The notes below the pieces were generated by a model that saw nothing but the letters and a program-made list of their open reading frames with translations, was not told where the DNA came from and did no database searches. Made by a program: the position numbers and the translations under genes. Shown one piece after another: positions 14,683 through 23,474 of a stretch of DNA of 57,664 bases. The stretch lies in assembly GCA_001464755.1 (NCBI GenBank), contig LNDR01000410.1, positions 1 to 57,664 of the forward strand. Reading direction: 5' to 3'. Origin of the DNA: Rhizobiales bacterium Ga0077524 (GTDB taxonomy: Bacteria > Pseudomonadota > Alphaproteobacteria > Rhizobiales > Hyphomicrobiaceae). The stretch's first letter is position 1. Every line of letters begins with the position of its first letter.

Positions 14683-16269
14683 ATGACGGACAAGCCCAAC
14701 ATCCTCTTTATCATGGCGGACCAGCTTCGCTGGGACTATCTGGCTCATGCCGGTCATCCACATATCCGCACGCCAAATCTGGATCGGCTGGCGGCGATGG
14801 GGGTGGCCTTCACGCGGGCTTTCGTGCAGTCGCCGGTCTGTGGCGGGTCGCGCATGTGCTTCTACTCGGGCCGCTATAACCTGACGCACGGGGCTACCTA
14901 CAACAATTTCCCGCTCCGGATCGACGAGCGGACGATGGGTGATTACCTGCGCCCGCAAGGGTATCGCGTGGTGCTGGTGGGGAAGACGCACTTCAAACCG
15001 GATCTCGAGTCGATGGCACGGCTCGGCATCGATCCGGGAACCAATCCAGGGCTGCCCTACTGGCAGTGCGGGTTCGAGCCGTTCGAGCGCGATGACGGCT
15101 TGCATCCGGAAGTGGACGGCAAGCTCGCTGGCGGAGATCCGGCCTACAATACGTGGCTGCGCCAGCTCGGATATTCGGGCGTGAATCCCTGGCATGAGTG
15201 GGCAAACTCGGTCGAGGGCGACGACGGCGAGGTGCTCTCGGGCTGGGCGATGCGCAATGCGCGCCGGCCCGCCCGCGTCAAGGAGGAGCACTCCGAGACC
15301 GCCTACATGACCGACCGGGCGCTGGAGTTCATGCGCCAAGCGCGCGGAGGCGAACCGTGGTGCCTGCACGTCTCCTACATCAAGCCACACTGGCCCTACG
15401 TCGCGCCGGCCCCTTATCACGCCATGTATGGGCCGGAGCATGTCATGCCGGCGAACCGATCCGAGGCCGAAAGGGCGATCCCGCACCCCGTCGTGGGCGC
15501 CTTCATGAAACACGACGAGAGCTTGAATTTCGCGCGCGACGAGGTGCGCGAGACGGTGATCCCGACCTACATGGGGCTGATCACGCAGTTCGATGCGCAT
15601 GTCGGCCGGCTGATCGACCACCTGGAGGCGACCGGAGAGATCGCCAACACGATCATCGTCGTCACATCCGATCACGGTGATTATCTCGGCGATCATTGGC
15701 TCGGCGAAAAGGATCTGTTCCACGAGGAGATCGTGCGAGTTCCCATGATCGTGGTCGATCCGAGGCCGGAGGCGGATGCGACGCGCGGCATGCGGATCGA
15801 CGCGCTAGTGGAGGCTATTGATCTGGCACCCAGCTTCCTCGATTGGTCGGGCGGCGAGCCACAACCGCATCGCCTCGAGGGGCGGTCGCTTGCGCCATTG
15901 CTACGCGGCTCGGGTATCGCCAATTGGCGAGAGGCTGCGTTCTGCGATGGCGATTTCTCCCTTCGCCACGCGCGGCGGCATCTCGGGCTCGAGGTGGACG
16001 AGGCGCGCGGGTTCATGGTTCGGACGGCGCGGTGGAAATACGTGCACTTCGAGCGCTTCCGGCCGCAACTGTTCGACCTCGAGGCCGATCCCCACGAGTT
16101 GCACGATCTCGGCGACGACGCGGCCTACGCCGGGGTGCGCGAGGCCATGAAGGCACGGCTCTTTTCGTGGGCATTGACACGCAAGATGCGCACGACCGTG
16201 ACGCACGACTACATCCAGAGGGTGACCGGCGGGGCGCGGGCGCGCGGCTACCGGTTCGGCGAATGGTGA
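14683..16269 (+). CDS. Sulfatase/alkaline phosphatase superfamily hydrolase with CGGSR motif
   Basis: The ATG at 14683 begins MTDKPNILFIMADQLR; the open frame upstream overlaps trmD antisense and is discarded. 528 residues. Metal ligands are D13 in the N-terminal motif and the later VTSDHGDYLGDH. The nucleophile site reads SPVCGGSRMCFYSGR: C53 and R57 are in place, but the usual Pro (or Ala) of CxPxR is Gly55. In typical sulfatases the Cys is oxidised to formylglycine by an enzyme that recognises CxPxR. The enzyme should hydrolyse a sulfate, phosphonate or phosphate ester. No signal peptide is present, so it is cytoplasmic. It is followed by a GAF protein and a kinase-like gene on the same strand. 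Confidence 0.85.
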   Translation: MTDKPNILFIMADQLRWDYLAHAGHPHIRTPNLDRLAAMGVAFTRAFVQSPVCGGSRMCFYSGRYNLTHGATYNNFPLRIDERTMGDYLRPQGYRVVLVGKTHFKPDLESMARLGIDPGTNPGLPYWQCGFEPFERDDGLHPEVDGKLAGGDPAYNTWLRQLGYSGVNPWHEWANSVEGDDGEVLSGWAMRNARRPARVKEEHSETAYMTDRALEFMRQARGGEPWCLHVSYIKPHWPYVAPAPYHAMYGPEHVMPANRSEAERAIPHPVVGAFMKHDESLNFARDEVRETVIPTYMGLITQFDAHVGRLIDHLEATGEIANTIIVVTSDHGDYLGDHWLGEKDLFHEEIVRVPMIVVDPRPEADATRGMRIDALVEAIDLAPSFLDWSGGEPQPHRLEGRSLAPLLRGSGIANWREAAFCDGDFSLRHARRHLGLEVDEARGFMVRTARWKYVHFERFRPQLFDLEADPHELHDLGDDAAYAGVREAMKARLFSWALTRKMRTTVTHDYIQRVTGGARARGYRFGEW

Positions 16270-16274
16270 GCTAG

Positions 16275-16775
16275 ATGACAGCGCGGCGACTGGACCTGGA
16301 CGACGTGATGCGACTGACGGCGTTTGCCGCCGAGGCACCGCGGCCACTTGCTATCCTCGAAGCGATCGGGGCGGTGGCGCAGCGCGTCATCGGCGCCAGG
16401 GGCTTCACGATGTTCCGCTACGTGCGCGAGACGGGGGAAGTGGAGCGCATCCATTCCAGCGATTTCGTTGCCTACCCAGTCGGCGGGCGCAAGCGGGTCG
16501 CGGACTATCCGACGAACCAGAGTGTGCTGGCACGCGGCGAGGTCTACATCGCCAAGGGACGCGAGGATATCCGGGGCACCTACAAGGACTTCGACAAGAT
16601 TTTCGGGTTGGGCGTGACGTCGATCATGAACGTGCCTGTGCGCTTCTGCGAGCGGAACGTCGGCGCCATGAACCTGTTCGGCGTCGAGGGCCAATTCGGC
16701 GAGCCGCAGGCGGTCGACGCGCGGGTGCTTGCGGCGCTGATGGTGCCCGTGGTGATGGGGTGGACGACGGGATGA
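16275..16775 (+). CDS. GAF domain protein
   Basis: A 166-residue single-domain protein. The pattern fits a GAF fold: an N-terminal helix (AILEAIGAVAQRVIGARGFTMFRY), strand VERIHSSDF, then SVLARGEVYIAKGREDIRGTYKDFDKIFGLGVTSIMNVPVRFCERNVGAMNLFG. The GVTSIMNVPV and VGAMNLFG strands are typical. It has no output domain, so it probably binds a small molecule and acts through a partner or as an enzyme accessory. It lies five bases after the sulfatase stop and nine bases before the kinase-like gene, so all three are probably one transcript. Confidence 0.75.
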   Translation: MTARRLDLDDVMRLTAFAAEAPRPLAILEAIGAVAQRVIGARGFTMFRYVRETGEVERIHSSDFVAYPVGGRKRVADYPTNQSVLARGEVYIAKGREDIRGTYKDFDKIFGLGVTSIMNVPVRFCERNVGAMNLFGVEGQFGEPQAVDARVLAALMVPVVMGWTTG

Positions 16776-16784
16776 AGGCATATC

Positions 16785-17861
16785 ATGACCGCTGATCCCT
16801 CCGACGCGCACGTCTTCCGCTCTGCCGGCGACGCGTTCCCGATCGATACCGCGCGGCTGGGTGCTTATCTCGCTGGCGTCGGGCTGCCGCTCGATCTCTC
16901 CGAGCCGATCAAGCAGTTCGGCACGGGCATGGCCAACATCAACTATCGCCTCAAGGCCGGTGGCCGCCTGCTGGTGCTGCGCCGCCCGCCGGATGGCGAC
17001 CTGCCGCCGGGCGCCCACGACATGGCGCGCGAGCATCGCATCCTTTCCCAGCTGTGGCGTGCCCTGCCGCTGGCGCCGGAGAGCGCGCACCTCTGCGAGG
17101 ACAAGAGCGTCATCGGCGTGTCGTTCCAGTTGATCGAGTACCGGCCGGGGCTCGTCATCAAGGGCGACGACAAGCGGCATTTCGATGGGCGGCCGGATGT
17201 CGCCGCGCGGACCGGCGGGCTGCTGGTCGAAACGCTTGCCGCGATCCATGCCGTCGATGCGGAGGCCGTCGGCCTCGGCGATCTCGGCAAGCCCGAGGGG
17301 TTCATCGAGCGTACGAGGAAGGGCTGGACGGGACGCGCGGAGCGTCTCGAGCTTCGGTCCGAGACGGCGGCGCTAGCTCGCGAGGTATCGGGCTGGCTCG
17401 CCAAGCAGAGCGTGAACGCGCGCGCGCCGACGCTGCTTCATTCCGACTTCAAGCTCGACAACCTGATCGTCGAGCCGGGCACGCTGAAGCCGGTCGCGAT
17501 CGTCGATTGGGACATGGGTACGCGCGGCGATCCCCTGTTCGATGTGGCGACGATGCTGAGCTATTGGGCCGAGGCGGGCGATCCGGCCTGCATGCACGAC
17601 ATGAAACAGTTGCCGACTGCTGCGCCGGGCTTTTCGACGCGGAACGAGGTGGTGGCGCACTACGCTCGGCTGACCGGGCGCGATGTCTCGGATTTTCCGG
17701 TGCTGCGCGTGCTCGCCATGTTCAAGCTGGCGGTCGTTCTGCTGCAGCTGCATGCGCTGTGGAAGCGAGGCTCGGCCAAGGGTGACGACTACGCGGACAT
17801 GGATCGCATCGCGACCGAGTTGCTGGTGTTCGCCAAGGACGCGGCCGCGGGACAAGCGTAG
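16785..17861 (+). CDS. Aminoglycoside-phosphotransferase-fold kinase (ACAD10/11-like)
   Basis: A 358-residue APH/choline-kinase-type protein: FGTGMANINYRLKAGGRLLVLRRPP (nucleotide-binding N-lobe with Lys replaced by an Arg-rich strand), QLIEYRPGLVIKG hinge, catalytic loop LLHSDFKLDNLIV (catalytic Asp) and metal-binding IVDWDMGTRGDPLFD. This family is commonly found next to acyl-CoA dehydrogenases and phosphorylates hydroxyacyl-CoA or other hydroxyls. The gene is terminal in the sulfatase-GAF-kinase run and ends before a strong bidirectional hairpin. Confidence 0.85.
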   Translation: MTADPSDAHVFRSAGDAFPIDTARLGAYLAGVGLPLDLSEPIKQFGTGMANINYRLKAGGRLLVLRRPPDGDLPPGAHDMAREHRILSQLWRALPLAPESAHLCEDKSVIGVSFQLIEYRPGLVIKGDDKRHFDGRPDVAARTGGLLVETLAAIHAVDAEAVGLGDLGKPEGFIERTRKGWTGRAERLELRSETAALAREVSGWLAKQSVNARAPTLLHSDFKLDNLIVEPGTLKPVAIVDWDMGTRGDPLFDVATMLSYWAEAGDPACMHDMKQLPTAAPGFSTRNEVVAHYARLTGRDVSDFPVLRVLAMFKLAVVLLQLHALWKRGSAKGDDYADMDRIATELLVFAKDAAAGQA

Positions 17862-17887
17862 GTCGCCGCTGCTGTTATGTGGTGCTG

Positions 17888-17922
17888 GAGACGGGTCGGG
17901 CTCTCATGGCTCGACCCGTCTC
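17888..17922. terminator. Bidirectional terminator hairpin
   Basis: GAGACGGGTCG (17888-17898), 13-base loop, CGACCCGTCTC (17912-17922): an 11-bp perfect stem lying midway between the ends of the convergent kinase-like gene and alpha/beta hydrolase gene. Confidence 0.75.
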
Positions 17923-17957
17923 GCATTGTGGCCAGCTCGCTCGGGCAAGTCAGGCGA

Positions 17958-18902
17958 TCAGGCCGCGAAGGCGGTCTTCAGGGTGGCGGCGATGTCGTCG
18001 ATGGCCTGATTGGCCCTGGGCAGCATCTTGCCGTTCGACAGGAAGCCGTGGAGCTGCCCTGGGTAGCGGGTGACTGTCACGTGACAGCCGGCGCCCTTCA
18101 GCTTCTCTGCGTAGACTTCGCCCTCGGCGCAGAGCGGGTCGAAGCCGGCGAGGATGACGAGCGCGGGCGGCAGGTTGGCGAGGCTGTCCGCGAGCAAGGG
18201 CGAGGCGCGCCAGTCCTTCCGCTGGGCCTTGTTCGGAATGTAGAGATCGATGAACCAGCGCATGGTGTCGTCGGTCAGGATCAGATCCTTGGTGAAGCGG
18301 CCGTAGTAGTCGCCGCTCATGGAGAGATCGACGGCCGGATAGACGAGGATCTGGGCCTTGAGGCGCGGGCTGCCGGTGTCGCGGGCAGCGAGGGCAACGG
18401 CTGCCGCAAGGTTGCCGCCGGCGCTGTCACCGCCGACAGACACGCGAGACGGGTCGACCTTCAGGCGCGAGGCGTTGTCGACCGCCCAGCGAAGCGCGGC
18501 GAGGCTGTCGTCAAAGGCCGCCGGGAAGACGTGCTCCGGCGCCATGCGGTAGTCGACCGAGAGCACGGCGCATTGCGCGGCGTTGGCGATGCGGCGGCAG
18601 ACCCAGTCGTGGCTATCGAGGTCGCCGAGGACCCAGCCGCCGCCGTGGTAATAGACATGCACCGGGAGAAGCCCCAAATCGGCCGTGCCGGCGCCGCGGT
18701 AGAAGCGGCAGCCGATTGGGCCGTTGGGCCCGGGTACGTCGTACTCCTTGACGCGGTCGACGTGCGGCAGCTCGGGCTGCGTCGCCATGCGGCCGCGGCG
18801 GAAGACCTCGCGCCCTTCCAAAGGTGGGAGCGAGTTGAGCGGCGGGCGGCCGAGCTTCGCGATCAGGTTGAGGAAGGCTTGGCTGTCGTCGTCGAGCTTC
18901 AT
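17958..18902 (-). CDS. Alpha/beta hydrolase fold-3 (hormone-sensitive-lipase family esterase)
   Basis: A 314-residue HSL-type esterase. The oxyanion-hole motif HGGG is at residues 86-89 (VYYHGGGWVLGD) and the nucleophile S160 lies in GGDSAGGN. A conserved DYRMAPEHVFPAA block precedes it. The acid is in AGFDPLCAEG and the base in QLHGF near the C-terminus, giving a complete triad. It hydrolyses short acyl esters in the cytoplasm. Last gene of a long minus-strand run that begins with the luciferase-like pair; ester products of a Baeyer-Villiger-type oxidation would be plausible substrates, but that link is inference. Confidence 0.88.
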   Translation of the reverse strand: MKLDDDSQAFLNLIAKLGRPPLNSLPPLEGREVFRRGRMATQPELPHVDRVKEYDVPGPNGPIGCRFYRGAGTADLGLLPVHVYYHGGGWVLGDLDSHDWVCRRIANAAQCAVLSVDYRMAPEHVFPAAFDDSLAALRWAVDNASRLKVDPSRVSVGGDSAGGNLAAAVALAARDTGSPRLKAQILVYPAVDLSMSGDYYGRFTKDLILTDDTMRWFIDLYIPNKAQRKDWRASPLLADSLANLPPALVILAGFDPLCAEGEVYAEKLKGAGCHVTVTRYPGQLHGFLSNGKMLPRANQAIDDIAATLKTAFAA

Positions 18903-18957
18903 GCGATTCTCCTACGTAACCGGTGATGGTAAGGGGGCCGACGGCGGGCGATGCCGG

Positions 18958-19497
18958 CTAGAATGTGATGTTCCTCTTGTCGAACTCCAGTCGAGCCGCT
19001 GCCTCCATGTCGCGCCCGATGTCGGCGCTCCAATGCTGGCCGGCTTGCCAGGCATCCTTCGTGATGTCCGGCAACAGCTGCGCAAACCGCGCGCCGACCT
19101 CCGAGCGGTAAAATTGTGTAATGGCCCTCAGGTCGGCAAGGCTCAACCGCTGCGCGTAGACGTCCGCAATCCGGTCGACGAGCTCGCTCTTTCTCGGCTT
19201 GAAGCGCTCGGCGACGTCGCCGATCACCTGCTCGATATCCTTCGAATGCTCGGGCTTCTTGATCAGTAGTGACTGGCGCATCTGTTTGGCCAGGTGGTCG
19301 ATGATGGCATCGAGCTTCTTCACGGCGCCCGTCGCCTCGAGTACGTCGCGGGCTGCGGCGAACTGCTCGGCGCTGGGGGGCGGCGCGCTCTGAGCGTGCA
19401 CTGGTCCGGCCTGGCCGCCGAAGAGGATACCGGCCACCAGAAGGACGAGGCCTGCCCGCACCGCGTCATCCCAGGGCTTCCTGGGGGCTCCAATCAT
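18958..19497 (-). CDS. Secreted DUF2059 protein
   Basis: 179 residues from the ATG at 19497, which overlaps the upstream hydrolase stop in an ATGA. The much longer open frame upstream is antisense-like noise over the hydrolase gene. An N-terminal hydrophobic signal (RAGLVLLVAGILFGG, Ala-Gln cleavage region AHAQ-type) is followed by a helical domain. The C-terminal half has the DUF2059 pattern: ERFKPRKSELVDRIADVYAQRLSL, then DLRAITQFYRSEVGARFAQLLPDI. These are small periplasmic helical proteins of unknown role. It is translationally coupled to the hydrolase. Confidence 0.8.
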   Translation of the reverse strand: MIGAPRKPWDDAVRAGLVLLVAGILFGGQAGPVHAQSAPPPSAEQFAAARDVLEATGAVKKLDAIIDHLAKQMRQSLLIKKPEHSKDIEQVIGDVAERFKPRKSELVDRIADVYAQRLSLADLRAITQFYRSEVGARFAQLLPDITKDAWQAGQHWSADIGRDMEAAARLEFDKRNITF

Positions 19498-20273
19498 GAC
19501 ATGAACTCGAGGATCGCCTTGGCGGTTGCGGCGGGCTGGTCGAGGTCGGCGAGGTGGCCGGCGCCGGGGACGGTCTTGATCGTGGTCTTGCCCTCGATCA
19601 GCTTGGCCATGGTGTCGGCGTAGCTGCGGGGCATGACCCGATCCTGCTCGCCCCACAGCAGGAGTGTCGGCGCGAGGATCAGTGGCAGGCGCTTCTCGAT
19701 TTTGGTGTTGCCGAGCGGCCAAAAGACACGGGCGGCCGCCTCGGAGGCGCGGATCTGCTCGATCGGCCACTCGACGGAGTTGGCACCGGGCGGCACGGCC
19801 TTGAAGTCCTGCCAGATCTGCGGATTGGCGCAGAGGACGCCGGGTTGGTCGTCGGGCCGCTGGGCCCAGACATCGGTGGCTGGGTCCTTCTCGTCGAACA
19901 GGCCCCACGGCGCGATCATGGCGATGCGCTTGACCTTGTGTGGCCAGAGCGCGGCGAACTCGGCGACGAACGAGCCACCGACCGAGGAGCCGGCGATGTC
20001 CTCGCCTTCGAGGCCGCTCTTCACGATGACCTGGCGGGCGGCGACGATCCAGTCGAGGTGGCTATCGAGCAGGTTGTGGCCGGTTGCGCCGGGGTGGCCC
20101 GGTAGTGACGGCGCGATGACGGTGCGGGTTTTCGCCAGCTCGTCGAGAAACGGGGTCCAACGGGGCAGTCCACCGAATCCAGCGAGCCACCCGATCTTCG
20201 GGCCCGAGCCCTTCGTCCAGACGCGGCAGGCATGGCCGTTGATATCGATGGTGGTCGTCGTGGGCTCGGACAC
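19494..20273 (-). CDS. Alpha/beta hydrolase
   Basis: A GTG at 20273 (VSEPTTTTIDINGH) has AAAGGAG with a nine-base spacer, the best start signal; earlier starts at 20348 or 20306 lack an SD. This gives 259 residues. The fold starts ACRVWTKGSGPKIGWLAGFGG (oxyanion GFGG), with nucleophile elbow GSSVGGSF (Ser), acid region TLLLWGEQDRVMP (Asp), and base VPGAGHLADLDQP (His). It is a typical small hydrolase such as a carbon-carbon bond or ester hydrolase. It lies in the minus-strand run downstream of the luciferase-like genes and overlaps the DUF2059 gene by four bases. Confidence 0.82.
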   Translation of the reverse strand: MSEPTTTTIDINGHACRVWTKGSGPKIGWLAGFGGLPRWTPFLDELAKTRTVIAPSLPGHPGATGHNLLDSHLDWIVAARQVIVKSGLEGEDIAGSSVGGSFVAEFAALWPHKVKRIAMIAPWGLFDEKDPATDVWAQRPDDQPGVLCANPQIWQDFKAVPPGANSVEWPIEQIRASEAAARVFWPLGNTKIEKRLPLILAPTLLLWGEQDRVMPRSYADTMAKLIEGKTTIKTVPGAGHLADLDQPAATAKAILEFMS

Positions 20274-20522
20274 GGGAAGGAACTCCTTTGAATTTTTCAG
20301 TCTCATGGTCGTCGGAGGCAGTGGATCGTTCATTCGCTCGAACGGCACTGCAGAGAGGCCTCGCGGGCGGGGTCCCGACTAACGGAACCAGATCCGCCCC
20401 CCGGCGTTGTAGAAACCGGCGGCGGCCTCGGGCCCTCAACCTCGATGCCGAGCGCCGGCGCGGATCAACGGCAGGCCGAGCGGGGTCTTGCCGTTGATCG
20501 GCGCTCATTGGCGCAAGCGCGG

Positions 20523-21788
20523 CTACTCCGCTGCCTCGACGCGGGGTGAAAACGCTGGTAGCTCGGCGCGGGCTTGGCGCTGCATCGGCTTCGGCCACCA
20601 CTTGTGCTCCCACTCGGAGAACAGCGGCTTCAGCTTGGGCATGACCTTGTCGGCGAAGAGCTTCGTATTGTACTTGGTCAGATCCTTCGACATGTTGCCG
20701 TATTGCAGGAGCATCATCAGGTTGCCGACGTTCATGTTGACGGCCACCTCGCGCAACTGCTCGACGACGTCGTCGGGGTTGCCGACGATGACGTAGCCGT
20801 CATCGACAATCTCCTTCATCGTGGTCGGGCGCTTCTTGAACTTCTCCTGATAGGATGCCGCCTTCACGACCTGGCTTTGCAGGCCGACACGTTGCGTCGC
20901 CTCGGTGACGTAGCCGGGCGGCTGGGCAAATTTCGGGTCGATGTGGAGGCAGCGACCGTAGAAATACTCGGCTGCCTCGGCGTAGCGCTCCAGCGCCTCG
21001 GACCGACTCTCGGCGACACCGACGAATTGCAGGAAGCCGGCCCGGAAAGGATTGCGGTCCTTGCCGAGCTTGTCCATCTCCTCCCAGAAGCCCTTCATCA
21101 CGCCCAGGCCGGTCTTGTAGCCGTAATAGGAGAGATAGCAGTAGACGTAGTCCATCTCGGCGCACCACCGCCAAGTTTCAACGGATCCGCCTCCGGGGAC
21201 CCAGACCGGCGGGTGCGGATCGCTTTGGATGGGGCGTGGCCAGATGTTGACGTAGCGCTGCTGGTTGAAGCGGCCGTTGAAGGCGAACGTCTCCTTCTCG
21301 GTCCAGGCCCTCATGACGAGGTCGTGGGCTTCCAGGTAGCGCTCGCGCAGCATCGACGGGTTCTGGCCGTAGGCGTAGCAGGTGTCCATGGGCGAGCCGA
21401 CCGGGAAGCCGGCGATGAGGCGGCCTCCCGAGATGCAATCGATCATGGCGAACTCCTCCGCGACGCGGGTCGGCGGATTGTAGAGCGCCAGCGAATTGCC
21501 CATGACGCAGATCGCGGTATCAGTGGTGCGCCGGGCCAGCGCCGAGGCGATCAGATTTGGCGACGGCATCAGGCCGTAGCCATTTGAGTGGTGCTCGTTG
21601 CAGCACACCGCATCGAAGCCCACCTCGGCGGCGAACTCCATCTCGTCCATGAAGTCGTTGTACATGTGGTGGGCGCGCTTCGGATCGAAGAGCGAGGAGT
21701 GAATGTCGACCCACACCGATGGATGCTTCTGCTTGAAGTCGTCGGGCAGCTCCGTATAGGGCATCAAGTGGAACCACATGAGCTTCAT
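20523..21788 (-). CDS. LLM class flavin-dependent oxidoreductase (luciferase-like), intact copy
   Basis: A 421-residue bacterial-luciferase-fold monooxygenase. It starts MKLMWFHLMPYTELPDDF and contains GFDAVCCNEHHSNGYGLMPSPNLIA, a TDTAICVMGNSLALYNPP strand and RVAEEFAMIDCISGGRLIAGFPVG, which form the FMN-phosphate and substrate face. The C-terminal GNPDDVVEQLREVAVNMNVGNLM is typical. The enzyme uses reduced FMN supplied by a separate reductase to oxidise an unknown substrate with O2. It lies 72 bases downstream of a close, broken paralogue, from which it differs mainly in a loop before the KEIVDDGYVIVG segment. Confidence 0.88.
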   Translation of the reverse strand: MKLMWFHLMPYTELPDDFKQKHPSVWVDIHSSLFDPKRAHHMYNDFMDEMEFAAEVGFDAVCCNEHHSNGYGLMPSPNLIASALARRTTDTAICVMGNSLALYNPPTRVAEEFAMIDCISGGRLIAGFPVGSPMDTCYAYGQNPSMLRERYLEAHDLVMRAWTEKETFAFNGRFNQQRYVNIWPRPIQSDPHPPVWVPGGGSVETWRWCAEMDYVYCYLSYYGYKTGLGVMKGFWEEMDKLGKDRNPFRAGFLQFVGVAESRSEALERYAEAAEYFYGRCLHIDPKFAQPPGYVTEATQRVGLQSQVVKAASYQEKFKKRPTTMKEIVDDGYVIVGNPDDVVEQLREVAVNMNVGNLMMLLQYGNMSKDLTKYNTKLFADKVMPKLKPLFSEWEHKWWPKPMQRQARAELPAFSPRVEAAE

Positions 21789-21860
21789 GGGTGGGTCTCC
21801 TCGGCGGCTCTCGTTGGCAAACTTGTTGACAGGGTTGCGCCCCCGCTCTGCTGATTGGTT

Positions 21861-23158
21861 CTACTCCGCCGCCTGCACGCGCGGGGCGAAGGCGGGAAGC
21901 TCGGCGCGGTTGGCTTTTTCCATGGGTTTCGGCCACCACTTGTCCTCCCACTCGGCGAAGAGCGGGCGGAGCTTCGGGGCGACGTGATCGGCGAACATCT
22001 TGGTGTTGTACTTGGCCAAGTCCTTGGACATGTTGCCGTATTGCAGCAACAGCATGAGGTGGCCGACGTTCATGTTGACAGCGACCTCGCGGAGCTGCTC
22101 CTCGACGTCCTTCGGCGAGCCGACGATGACGTAGCCGCGGTCGACGATGTCCTCCATCGTCTTGGCGACCATGTTGAACCGGGTCCCGGTGGTCGAGCCT
22201 GTGGTGCCCTGTGCGGCCAGGGCATCCTTGCCCTTCGACGGGTCGGCTGCGGCCTCAGCGGCAGCCCTGACCTGACTCTCGAGGCCGACGCGCTGGGTTG
22301 CCTCGGTGTTGTAGCCCGGGGGCGAGGCGTACTTCAGGTCGACATGCAGGCAGCGGCCATAGAAGTATTCGGCCGCCTCGGCGTAACGCTCCATGGCCTC
22401 GGAGCGGGTGGGTGCGACGCCGACGAATTGCAGGAAGCCGGCGCGGTAGGGATTGCGATCCTTGCCGAGCTTCTCCATCTCGCCCCAGAAGCCCTGCATG
22501 GTCTTCAGGCCGGCCTTGTAGCCGTAATAAGACAGGTAGGCGTAGACGTAGTCCATCTTGGCGCACCACGCCCACGTCTCGACGGAACCGCCGCCGGGAA
22601 TCCAGACGGGCGGATGCGGCTCCTGGACGGGACGCGGCCAGATGTTGACGTAGCGCTGCTGGTTGAAGCGGCCGTTGAAGGCGAACGTCTCCTTCTCGGT
22701 CCAGGCCTTCATCACCAGATCGTGCGCCTCCATGTACTTCTCGCGCAGCATGGAGGGGTTGGTGCCGTAGGCGTAGCAGGTGTCCATCGGCGTGCCGACG
22801 GGGAAGCCCGCGATCAGGCGACCGCCCGAGATGCAATCGATCATGGCGAACTCCTCGGCCACCCGCGTCGGCGGGTTATAGAGCGCGAGGGAGTTGCCCA
22901 TGACGCAAAGGGCGAGGCGATCAGGTTTGGCGACGGCATCAGGCCATAGCCGTTCGAGTGATGCTCGTTGACGCAGACGGCGTCAAAGCCGCAGTCGGCG
23001 GCGAATTCCAGCTCGTCCATGAAGTCGTTGTACATGTGGTGGGCGCGCTTCGGGTCGAAGAGCGAGGAGTGAATGTCGACCCACACCGATGGGTGGTTTT
23101 CCCGGAAATCGTCGGGAAGCTCGGTGTAGGGCATCAGGTGGAACCACATGAGCTTCAT
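21861..23158 (-). pseudogene. LLM class flavin-dependent oxidoreductase, frameshifted upstream paralogue
   Basis: The first frame (23158 to about 22912) matches the downstream paralogue through SPNLIAS, then loses frame; the second frame resumes at LCVMGNSLALYNPP and runs to 21861. The distance from start codon to the MGNS methionine is 257 bases here and 285 in the intact copy, so exactly 28 bases are missing, including the codons for ARRTTDT. The rest is intact and highly similar, with a roughly 25-residue Ala/Gly-rich insertion before the MEDIVDRGYVIVG block. SD GGAGG precedes the start. The deletion would remove a core strand, so two fragments would not be functional. An assembly error is the alternative. 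Confidence 0.85.
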
Positions 23159-23474
23159 GGAACTGGCCTCCCTTGGTGCTTCGCGCGCGCAAGCAGGAAG
23201 CGGCCGATCGGTTGTCCGCCTCGGTGGACGTCTGCGCTATACGGAGGCAGCCAAGCCTCCGGCGACGCAGTTAGTGTCCGACAAGTCCGGACAGGGTGCA
23301 AGCGCGGCGGGGCACGACCGGCCAGAAAAGGCAGGTATGATGCGGCAGGCGTGGCGGCATTGCCTAAAGGCGGCTCGGGGGCTATCTGACAGCTCGAAGA
23401 TGTCCCGCCAATCCTGGCGCAAGCGGGCCTCACGACGATAGTCGCGCCTGCAACTGACGGGTTGTCCAAGACTG
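23159..23474. other. 316-base divergent control region
   Basis: It lies between the minus-strand luciferase-like gene and the plus-strand ProX-like gene. It holds a 7-bp-arm hairpin CGGAGGC-agccaa-GCCTCCG (23242-23261) and the operator-like palindrome at 23275-23293. No convincing gene is present, although short frames are open on both strands. Confidence 0.5.
23275..23293. promoter_or_regulatory. Operator-like palindrome upstream of the luciferase-like gene
   Basis: TGTCCG (23275-23280), 7-base spacer ACAAGTC, CGGACA (23288-23293). The right half GTCCGGACA is shared with the TGTCCGGACA palindrome upstream of the flavin monooxygenase at 13107-13116. A shared repressor is possible. Confidence 0.4.
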
